The translations under genes and the position numbers were made by a program. DNA of 64,000 bases, taken from Panax quinquefolius (lineage: Eukaryota > Streptophyta > Magnoliopsida > Apiales > Araliaceae). Of the stretch, positions 1-11,000 are shown piece after piece (position 1 is the first letter of the stretch; each line of letters begins with the position of its first letter). The notes under the pieces were generated by a model. It did no database searches. It saw only the letters and a program-made list of their open reading frames with translations, and had not been told where the DNA came from. The stretch covers positions 372,001 through 436,000 of the forward strand of contig JAINUW010000692.1 of assembly GCA_020205615.1 (NCBI GenBank), read 5' to 3'.

Positions 1-532
1 ATTTCACCATACATGCGGTAGTCCGCGTAGACAAGTTATTCCAATAGAATAATAAAGAATGGAATAACAGAAAAATTTCACCAGGTATGCAGTATTCCGC
101 ATATACAGGTTATTCCCACAATTTAATAAGTGATAAAAAGGTTCCCACCAAATCTTGTAAGATTAACAAGGATAGATGGTACCATTGTAAATAACAGAAC
201 TTAATGGTAAAAAGATTCCCACCAAGTCTTGTAAGATCAACAAGGATAGATGGTACCATTGTAAATAACAGAATTTAAAGATGGGCAATAAAACATAAAT
301 ATAACTTGACAGTTAATATAATAGGCGGCAAAGTCAGACCAATTGTAAGAATAACATTATACTATTGGTGGCATAGCCAAACCGGTAGTATAATAATAAA
401 TTGCAAAAATTTAAAGACAATTATAAGAATAAACTTATATTATTGGTGGCATAGCCAAACTGGTAATATAATAATAAATTGCAAGAATTTAATTTTACCG
501 TCTCAGTTGGTTAGAGCCTCGTGCTGATAACG
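1..532 (-). mobile_element. 5' leader of a minus-strand LTR retrotransposon
   Basis: This stretch lies immediately downstream, on the minus strand, of the LTR at 533-815 and runs off the window start. It has no convincing coding sequence. It is built from three pairs of near-identical direct repeats: about 1-42 with 76-117, 143-203 with 215-275, and 357-406 with 435-484; the last pair carries the core GGTGGCATAGCCAAAC. The bases next to the LTR (about 514-532) are complementary to the anticodon arm of a plant tRNA-Ile, suggesting a half-tRNA primer-binding site. The element body and its 3' LTR would lie left of the window. Lineage is not certain; the short LTR and this primer type suggest Ty1/copia. 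Confidence 0.5.
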
Positions 533-815
533 TGTTATAAAACTTTAGCAAAATAGAGAAATATACTCTTATAATTTCTGCATAAATTTAGAGAGAATAA
601 GCAAGAGAAAAGAAAGAGGAATTCTTCAGAGAAATTCTTATTGATTTTCCTTCAGTTTCATTCCTTTATATAGGAAGAGAAAAGAGGAGTCATGGGAGGA
701 GGAGAGGAGTCACGGGTGAGGAAGAGAGAAAAGCAGCAAACAGAACATGAGTTCCCTTAATCTAAGGGAAAGGAGAGAAAATTGTCTCTATCGTAGGTAA
801 TAATGTGTTATAACA
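533..815 (-). mobile_element. LTR (about 283 bp), minus orientation
   Basis: The segment begins TGTTATAAAAC and ends TGTTATAACA, so it has TG...CA ends with a short inverted repeat (TGTTATAA). On the minus strand a TATA box (CTATATAAAG) sits at 664-673, a position suitable for an LTR promoter. The interior is purine-rich on the plus strand. It is followed on the minus strand by a primer-site-like sequence. No second LTR is in the window, so a target duplication cannot be tested. Confidence 0.55.
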
Positions 816-3800
816 ATATGCTTATTATTGGCAAAGTAAAGTTTGTGCCAAAACCAAGTCGTGTTTGATCCTCTTCATTGCCGAAAGGAATAAACCCTCT
901 CTAACGCCTACGTAGTGAATGACTTGTAAGGTACCATTTGGGATAAAATGTCAAGCGGGAAAATTTGACCAACTAAAAATTAGTGTTGTAAAAAGCAATA
1001 GGCGGTAAAGGAAGCTTCAAGCGTCTACTCCTTGTAGGTTGGACCTAGGTGTTGTCATATAGGGGTCTAGGCAATGTAGTTTTATTATATTACTTTTTAT
1101 ATTTATGAGGAAGAAAAAAAACTAAGTTCATGCTATTGTATTTATAATATAAGTTAATGTTATATTTATAAAAAGTGGAAGTTTAGGGATTGATTTGAAA
1201 CATAGTCAAATTAATGGACTAAGAGAAATTTGGAACACTTGCTAGTAATTATAACAAATTAAAAGGATAAAATCTAATATTATCCCGTCCCATCTATTAA
1301 AAGTAAACAGATGGCAACAACACATTTCTTTATGGAGTTGGAGGAAATAAGTTGCAGCAATGGCGCATAGCACCTGCCAAGGTTTGGCAGTGCCCAGCGA
1401 ATAATTGACGCCCAGGCGGGTACCTACACCTTGTTTTAGAACTCTTAAAAATATCGTCTACACATTACCTAGTCAAAGCCACATTGGCTATATACACGCA
1501 GCCCCATTTTCTTCAGCCGGATGAATTTCTACAATTAAAGCTCATCATAAGTGAATGCTAGTAGCTTTCGACAATAACCCAGTGCTGTGGATTTTGGCAA
1601 GAGTACAGACAATTTTGGCAAGAGTTTGTGAAATGAATACGGCATTTACCATAGCACCAGGCTATAGCATGCCATGCTGACCTAGTAGTGGTGCAGTAGT
1701 GAGAAGAGCTATCCAACTCAAAAGGCTCAAATGACCATTCGAAGATGCCAATCATGTGGCATTAAGCAATATAACAGAGGTTTGCAGAGCCGTATGAATT
1801 TCCAAAGGGGAAAAAATACAAAGGGCCCCCAAGTTCCCATCTTATTGTGCAAATGTGGACCACTTTACTAATGCAAAGTGCATTAAGGGGTGACTTTACT
1901 AGTGTCGCCTAGTGGGTATGGTACCACTTCAGAGGGCACAGTGGTTGCCATTTGTAGGGCAGGAATTGTGAGCTTTAGGGCCATGGGGTTGCATGACAAA
2001 TTCAGGGAACTGTCTCTACAGGGATTTGTTTTCAGTTTTCAGAAAAATGAAAATTGACCTACAAATTGGATATAAAAACTAGCTAAAAAAACACATTGCC
2101 TAGGCCTACTATTTTCTTGAACATATATTTTCTTTAAAGATTCACACCAAGTCATTTAACAAAGGATTATGATAAGAACTGCTTACTAAAGAAGATTGAC
2201 TGGCCTTTCGCCTAGCCACTATTAAGCAAAACTGAAAGCTCAAGGAGTGAAAGCGAGAGATGGAACTTTGTTTATTTGAAAAAGTATAAGAGAACAGTTC
2301 CAGATCTTTTACTCACAACACGTGGAGGATTAGCTTAAAAGGAAATGCTAAACTTGGGGATAATTATACTAAATTGCGGAAAGCTTTGCTTCCAAGTGAA
2401 AAGGAAGCAATTGAAAATACCACCGCCTCTAAATTAGTGGTTTGACATTTCTACGTTTTTTGTACTAGTGGTTTGACACCTTGTCTGTTTGTTTTATGGG
2501 TTGGCCATCTGGATAGTCAGCATTCAACTGGCTTTGTGCACATTGATAGGAAATAAACAAATCAGAGGAGAGATGGGAATTGAAAGGAGGCAAAAAGGAA
2601 TCCAAGAAACCATGAACACCGTGAAATTTTCAAAGGAAATATACTAAACTTCCACATGATCTTATTACTTTTTTGGGTGGGTTTCGCTAAGGTCAATGTC
2701 CAAAAATAACACCGTTATTGGAACAGCAGAATGATAATGACTATGATGATGAACATCAACCACTTAAGACATGAGTCAAAAGACCGGTCAGAGGTTCTCA
2801 AGAGTTAACGACAGACATCACAACAAAGATTGCTCTGGTCCCCAAGCATTATCTGTCATAAAATTCCAAAATATCAAACTATCGCCTCTAAACTAATATC
2901 AATGTCAGATTTGAATGTCTTTAAGTTTACATGCTTAGAAGAAACGATCATTGAAACCTATACCAAGACTTCAGTTATCTGTAACTAGAACAGATGACTA
3001 AGACAATGAATTCATGAGAGAATGAATTAAGCAATCCAACTATAACTAACTACGTCAAGGATTACATAAAAGTGAAAGAAGGAAACAAGATTGGTATAAT
3101 TCTTTTTGTTAGTACAGAAAGATCTTTAGGAATAAATATAGTGTTGCCTTGTGAGGTTTTGTCCTCTACACACTAAAAGGAAAAGCAGATATGATCACGA
3201 AAAACATTATAACATACTTTGAACATTCTGAATAGATGACAAACAGTTTATAAGCATATACTCTATAGTAAAAAAGACCTACCAAGTTTCCTAAACCTAT
3301 AGCTTATGAGTTATGACCTAATAAAAAGTGACACAAATTTGCAAGTGACCAATGAAAGCTTAAATTACTTTTACTAAGAGAATCTTCTAGCTGTAAGTAG
3401 GCAAAAGGCAATAACAGAGAGGTACATAATATATCTCTGCACAGAAATTTAGTATATATCCATGTAAAAGATGCATTTACATTACAAACTGCTAGTACTT
3501 TTCATAACTATAGAGAAGTAGGATCTAATTATAGCACCCTGAGTTCTGAAGATGACAGGGCTAAAGCTCATTTTAAATATGATGGTTTAGCATTATGCTC
3601 CTTTTCTCCAACAAACACGCACACCGCCTGAAGGTTAACCAAATTTAACATGGTGGGTTCAAATTAGAAATGATTTAGCACAATGTGCCATGTATTAAAA
3701 TATTCATAATAGCATGCAACAAGAGCCACTCCAGAATAACACATTGCGCAAAATCAAGTGAATTGTTTACAACTGTAACACCTTTTTTAAGGCAGAGTCG

Positions 3801-4600
3801 ACTGAAAAGATAGGTACGGTACACCTTGCTTACGTCTGCAGCATGAATAGCCATCCTGCAGAATATAACCTACCTGCAATATAGTCAAAAACCAATTATA
3901 ATTTCAAGATAAAATTTTGTTATCGGGATAAATTTATGTACAACTATGACCAAGGCAAACCATAATGTGAGTTAAAAATAATTAAAAAAGTCAGATAGGA
4001 CTCATATTTTGACAGAGGCAGTATATACGCAAGGAAAATTGATGTTGATGAAAATGAAATAGATATTCGACTTATTGTATAAGGACCCTGTTTGATCCAA
4101 CTGCATGCACGTGTCTAATGATAATAACGCGATTAATATAAATTTTATTATAAAAGATATGAAAGAAGAGATGTTACAAATAAAGGAGACAAGAATTCCG
4201 GCAACAAGTATAAAGAAGAAAAAAGTACAATGTCCTAGTGAAGGATTCCCCCAATCCCTATAGTGCTCCAAAGGAAAGTCTTCTAGAGCTTCCACAGTTT
4301 TAGTCTAGAACAAAGCTTAAAGAGGAAACCATATACAAAAACTTGGAGATTGTAAGATATAGATCAAGAAAAATTGAGCTTCGCAATCTATACAAATTCC
4401 CATAGAAAGGGGAAACATTGACAATACCACGAGAACTGTACGACCTCTAACTGGATGGCACCCTCCCATATACACCCAAAAACCCACCCCTAAAAAATGA
4501 TGGAAAGGCATTATCAAAGAGCTAGCATTGGGGTTTTTGGTATTGATAGGCATCATTACAGTTTTTCATATTATTTTATCACATTTTGAGATATAATTCT
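816..4600. other. No gene recognised
   Basis: About 3.8 kb with only short open frames and no protein domain I recognise on either strand. Base composition is somewhat less AT-rich between about 1340 and 2000 than around it. It may hold decayed transposon sequence. The DBR1 3' untranslated region must end somewhere in the right part of this stretch or just above it, but I cannot place the poly(A) site. Confidence 0.4.
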
Positions 4601-4889
4601 TATGCCTCATGCATATGATAGTAAATTAATTAAACAATTCCATCCACCTTCTATTTAGTACCCAACCAAACAAAGTAAGGTCTCTTCAACATTTTTTTCC
4701 ATTCAATTTTTCCTTCCAGTTATACACAAAACAAGAAAAAAAATATTCAACATTCACCTAGGAGAACCTCTTCCCTTGGAATACCTTGTCCTCCCTTCTC
4801 CTTCTCCTTCCCCTTCCACTACAACTTCCTTGTATCAAACAGAGTTTACAGAATTAAATAGTAATCAAAAGTATACCTCAGTGCAAGTT

Positions 4890-5026
4890 TTACGCAAGTT
4901 CCTTATCTGTTTCTTCATCATCAACTTCTGCAAGTGCTTCCATCTCATCCACATCATCAATCGGAATATCTTCAGAATTATGATTAAAGCAGCCTACACT
5001 TGTACCCATAGTATTTAAAACATAAG
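4890..5026 (-). CDS. DBR1: DBR1 exon 9 (residues 387-431, stop)
   Basis: Encodes the acidic tail with [18 protein letters not shown], then [11 protein letters not shown] and TAA at 4890-4892. The acceptor AACACAAG was chosen because it restores the phase left by exon 8. Other AG sites nearby would lose a few residues. Confidence 0.85.
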
Positions 5027-8000
5027 CTTGTGTTGATGGAGATGCTACTATATAGTTACATAACAGTTTTCAAAATAGGGAAGAACATAGAAAGCTTGAC
5101 GAAACTTCTTTCACAAAGTCCCAATAAATTCACATGGATAACAAACAAATCCTAATATCATGAAGCAAAAAATATAGTGTACGTCAATACCTATATTTAA
5201 AAGGCCAACTTGAGTTCAGTTTTTAATTAATTGAAGGACCACCCGAGTTAACTCGAAAGTGATTCATATTATCCAACCGAGTTGACTTGGTAGAAGTAAA
5301 TGTTTTGTTTAATAATTACAACCGAGTTGACTCGATAATTGTTAATGTTATGTTTAATTATTTGTCGCACTAATTTTTAAAAAAATTTAAATTATTGATG
5401 ATAGGTGCGGAAATTTTAGCATTAATTGAATACCCATGTTTGTTCGTTTTTCGAGTGTCATGAATGCATCTAATTACAATCACATTTAGTACGAACTGTT
5501 GTGATTTTCTACACAAATCACCCAAAAAGAAAAGAAAAAATGGCAATAAGAGAGAGAAGTAAAAGAGGATTACAAATTTATTGGATATTTTGTGAAAATT
5601 CATGTAACTGAGAGACTGAGAATTTGAGACCCATTTTATAGGGAAACCCACAATTGACTAAGCATTCTATTTTTTCTAATTGAGTTCAATAGTAATCAGT
5701 TCAATATTTTACGTGGGTTGGACTGAAGCCCAATTTTGAATGACCTAGGAAAACTAATAATTATTGTATTATATATTTAAGTATAAACCTTTGATTCATT
5801 GTAAATTTTACCATATTATACATAAAGATTACTGAATTACCCAAAAAAATATAAAATGACAAAAAAAACAATGTGGCGTGCCGCTAATAGACTAGTGTAC
5901 ATAAAATATAATTAGTTAAGCATGTTGGGTCAAATCAAAATATTATAATATCTGGAACCATATTTTTTAAAACAAATATAGTTCTATTTTGTGCCTCCTA
6001 TAGTCGCGGTTAACCATTTTCTAACCCATATTATATTATATTCCCATAATCATCAAAGCATTAATGTGACGGTCATATTTAGTATAGTTGTTTAAAAAAA
6101 ATTTAGTATAGTTTTTTAGCATTTTATTATTTATATTAATAATTTTTATATCATATTATTACTTAATTAATTTAATTGTTATACTTGTATCGGATCACAA
6201 TTTTATTTTTCAAAAGTTATCATTTAAAAGTCAAAACATCTTAAAATGGTTAATATGGTTTTGAACCATAACCATATAGTTCCAACCCACATAACCCATA
6301 TTAAAAATGGTTAATATAGTTTTAGTTCTTAAATGGAACCATAACCATATTTTGAAAATTAAAACCAACCCATAACCATATTTTGTCAGGCCTACTCACA
6401 CGGGCTAATAGACTAGTGTACATAAAAATATACTTTTGTGTTGATTTGAAGCATACATGCGGCGAAGTCCCAAGCACCAAAACTATGTCCAACATAGATG
6501 ATAACTAGCAAACATTGATGCATTGGCTAATAATACAATTAAACCATGTTAGATGGGGACTGGAAAGTTTAACATTTTTGTGCCTCCTATAATCGTGTCT
6601 CCACTAGTGCGATATCACATGCCTTTGTTTGATCTTAGCATAAGGATATCAGTATATATCAAATTAACATCCAACTAGCATGTATACTATACCCTTGCGA
6701 AGAGTGTGTATACAGTTGAAATAAGAAAACTTAAAGTAGAGGAGAGAGTATAAATAAGTTATCATAGTATAGATTATTAAACCAATACAATTGGCCTGAC
6801 CTCGAAGCTCAAATTAAGAGATAACATGACCCTGGTATAAATTGAAGTCACTAAATATGATTTCTTTCTTTAGTAAAATAAGACTACTTTATTTAAGTTC
6901 ATCAACTTTGAGATAATGCATACATATCATGCACTTCTCACATCTGTCAAACTATTGTAGTAACACTGAGGACCTGGGATATTTTCATGAAGAAGCAACT
7001 GGAAGTCACATAGAAATTCAGAGGAAGACACTGGTAGGCATTTAATTTGCTGAACACACACTAAAAACACAATTAAAATATGGGCTAGTCTAGTACAAGT
7101 AACACATCAAAGAGCAAGAGTGTGTATACCAGTTGAAATAAATGAGGCTGGACTATGGATTAGCTCCCTTGTTTCCATTGTGTTATCAAGTTGATATTGA
7201 AGTTCTAGATACTGCAAAAATGCTTCTGTTTGAGGGTTCCGATGATATCCTGCCAAAATGTGACAAATTTATCACTTATATTGTTTGGAGCATTTGTCTT
7301 AAACTATCATTTCAATGTGATTGATTGCAATAACAATACCTCAAACTATAAAATAAAATTTTGATGAAACTGGGGAGATTCATCAACCTTATAATAATAA
7401 TTGAAGAAAGATAATGAAAAAGTATTAACATCATTTTGATTCAGAATTGTTTAGTGAGAAGTTACAACACCAACTATTACATGAAAGATAAATTGGCTAT
7501 AAAATGGGATATTGAATGAACATATATGGAGAGCATATAAGTGTGCGACCATGGGCTCCCAGCTGCTCACTAATACAATGAGCTCACAAGGGAACACGTT
7601 CTAACCTACCTGTCTCGAGTGAAAATGAGAAGGCATTCTAAAGGGACGAGATGATTATGATCCTTTCAAAAAAAAAAAAAATTAATTTGGTGTATATTAC
7701 AACCCACTTGTACACAAAACTATTTTTTTTAAGATATATAAGAAAAGTATATACGTCACAAAGATCAAGCTTGTCAGCTTTGTAATATGCAAAAGTCTGA
7801 CCGCTTATAACCAATATAATGTCCGCAACAACATAAAGAGTTCTCTACAGAGTTATCCGTCGAAATCATCATTGCAGGGCTATACTAAAAATATTTTGGG
7901 GAAACTTTTTTGAAATAAACATGTTTCTCACACTCTGCATATAAGAGAAGAGGTTTCATGACTGAGAGCAATTACAGTCTCTAACACAATAACCAAGTTT

Positions 8001-11000
8001 GGAAAACATGAAATCCCAGAATTATTGTTTAGTACAATTAATTTAAAGAGAAGAATGGAATATTTTGTGTTTTTCACTAGTAAATTTGGTCCCCAAGTAC
8101 AGGAATCGGAACCAGCGGCCTTCAGGTTAATGGAAAATTACTAATATACTACAGTATATCTCCTCTCATTACCAGAAAGGGAAACATTAGCAGCAGATTG
8201 AGAAGGATCATAACCGGGAACTGTTTGCACAAATTCAAAAGGTTTGGCTCCTCTTGCTTGTAGCTTATCCCTGATCCACTGCTGACATTCTTGCTTGTTG
8301 AGCTGTACACCACTATCAGCAAAAGAGGAAAGGGTTACAAATATATTCTAATGAAAGACTCAAAGAATATCAACTCTCTAGAATATACAGACCCAAAATT
8401 TGCAGGCTTGGCAGTTGAAGGAAAGATGGAGTTGAACTTTCGAGTTATCGCCAGCCATTCTTCATCATATCGAATCTCATACGGTCCTGGCTCCGATTCA
8501 ATTTCAACAATCTATAAAGCTCAGTAAATTCAATAACTGAACATATTAGCTTCAAGTAAGAATTACAACAACAAAAATTTTGAGAGGCGACATGCAAGGA
8601 TGTCAGTGGAAACCTGCAAAAACTGTCGTCCAGGAAGGCACTTATCGAGTGCAAGAAATTTAGTAAATGGACCACCCTCCCCGTGTTGAACTAGTGCAGC
8701 AAATTTGCAGTGTAGGTGTGCTGAAAACCAGTAAGGTGGTTTCAATTTTTGCAGCAATTTTGCAGCAGGTTTACTTCCCAGAGTTTTCTCCCGGATCTGT
8801 TTAATTATAATATTTTAGTTAACATAGTTTCTATATTTCTGCAATCTTAATAGATTTTTTGGTCACTGTACTAGGGCCCGATTTTCATTGCGGTTACCAA
8901 AACTTTTTTTGTTACAATCGCATAACTATACTCTAAAATAATTACCAAATGGTCCTTACGATTTCCGTCCAAAAAAAGGGGCAAAAGTGCTGACTGTGCA
9001 TAATTACCAAACGGTTCCCCCGGATCTGTTTAATTATAATATTTTAGTTACCATAGTTTCTATATTTCTGCAATCTTAATAGATTTTTTGGTCACTGTAC
9101 TAGGGCCCGATTTTCATTGCGGTTACCGAAACTTTTTTTGTTACAATCGCATAACTATACTATAAAATAATTACCAAATAGTCCTTACGATTTCCGTCCA
9201 AAAAAACGGACGAAAGTGCTGACTGTGCATAATTACCAAACAGAAGTGCTGAGTGTGCTGATGTATACATGGGCTTTGCCATGTTGATACAATCTTGATC
9301 AGCAATTTATTCACATGTAGCCAGCATTATGTGGGCCTTTATGACTTTACATAATCAAATTACATGCAAAGGAAAGAAGCAAGTTTCACGCGGTAAAAGA
9401 TCCTAATGTGGCAAGAATTTTGGGATTTTAGGAAAAAGATTTTGTTTCCTAAAATATTAGGCAGATTCTATTAGCCTAATTTTTAGGGATTTGTTTTCCA
9501 GATACTTATCAAATTCTATTATAATTAGGATTTCTTTCTAGTTTAGATTTACTTTCTAAATAAGGTTTCTATTGTTTTATAGAAATAGGAATTTCTTTTC
9601 CAAATTGATTTCTACTTCCTTGTAGAAATTAGGGTTATGGTTTGTAATTCTTATTAGGATTAGAATAATTTGTTCCTATTGTTATTAGAATTTGGATTGT
9701 TTAGAGTAGTATAAATAGATGTCCAAGTTGATATAATCAAATACTTTATTCATTATTCATTATTCAATATATTTGTGAGGTTATTCTCTACTTTTGGTTC
9801 TTTGAAGAATTCCTAAGTATTTTTCTTAGCTTTTTCTTTGAGATTCAATTTGACTTATCATACAATGATTCATAGTTGTGTATGGCGTCTTTCACTTGAT
9901 CAATCGTCGATTGTATTCGAGATTACCGCTTGATATAAGCGAGGGGTCAAGGTGTCGTTGGTGTCCATTCAACCTTGATTATTAGGGGTCAAGATTTTCA
10001 ATATAAGCGAGGGTCAAGTGTGTAAGATTATTAGAAGGTAAAAGCCAAATTTGAAGCGATACACGAGTTATTCATCATTATTTGAAGCGAAACACGTAAG
10101 GGGTGTGTGAGGAATTTTTTATCTACTAACCTTTGTTTTCGTTAAAACACATGTATGGCTACAAGTATGAAAGTTCTTATGGGTCTCGAAGGAATACTTT
10201 CCAATGCAATTGATACAAAGGCATATCTGAGATGGGAGAGAAAAATGGAGCAAGAATTTGACTGTCATGATTACTCCGAGCAGAGGAAGGTCAAACGGGC
10301 AGTTCAAGAGTTCTCCGATCATACAATTATATAGTGGCAGCTTAGCAAACAAAAACACGAGGAGCGTCCGTTCGAGAAATGGGCTGAATTAAAAACAGCA
10401 ATGAGAAAGCGGTTTGCTCCAGTACAGTGTGGTAGGAGGGAGGAGTATACATCTCAAAAACATATAGAGCAACCTTCAAGGCGATCTACATTAGAAGATG
10501 ATATGAGGGTTCGCAGACATGGAAACAAAGAGGATTCACATTGGAGACAACCCCAAGACACTCTTAAGGCATCCAAGAACTTAAGAGAAGACATCAATGA
10601 GAGCTTTAAGAGGGTGGAAGAATATTGGATGCAACTACAATATACTTCTAAGGCACAAAAGAAATAAGATCAGCCGGGGGAGGTGGAAGAAATTATAGAA
10701 TATGTAGTCCAAGGAGAGCTATTGGGTTTGGGTGTTCAAGATGAAATCCATGATCAAAAGCAAGATGGTGAACATCCGAAAGAAAGAAATCAATAAGATG
10801 AGTTTGTAAAAGAAAATACATGTGAAAAAGATCGACAAAAAAAAAATTGTTCAAAAGATTGATAATGTAAAAAAAAAAATTGAAAAGAGTGAGAATGAAA
10901 AGAAAAGAGAGATTGAGAAAAAAGAGAATGAAAAGAGTGAGCTTGAAAATAAACGAGAGAAAAACAAACGAGGGGGTGAGCATAAAGAAGAGAGAGAAGA

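Noticed and set aside
496..540. Possible tRNA-Ile gene
   Set aside because: Only the D-arm and anticodon region match; acceptor and T arms are missing, and the match ends exactly at an LTR border. A primer-site explanation fits better.
1558..1755. Cys/His-rich minus-strand open frame
   Set aside because: Cys and His spacing fits no zinc-finger pattern; too short and isolated to support.
4002..4556. Two minus-strand open frames downstream of DBR1
   Set aside because: No recognisable domain, strongly hydrophobic from AT-rich composition, no splice or promoter context.
4776..5018. Plus-strand open frame
   Set aside because: Antisense to DBR1 exon 9 and its 3' flank; no domain.
7142..7324. Plus-strand open frame
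   Set aside because: Antisense to DBR1 exon 8, whose phase and splice sites fit the gene.
8291..8527. Plus-strand open frame
   Set aside because: Antisense to DBR1 exons 6 and 7.
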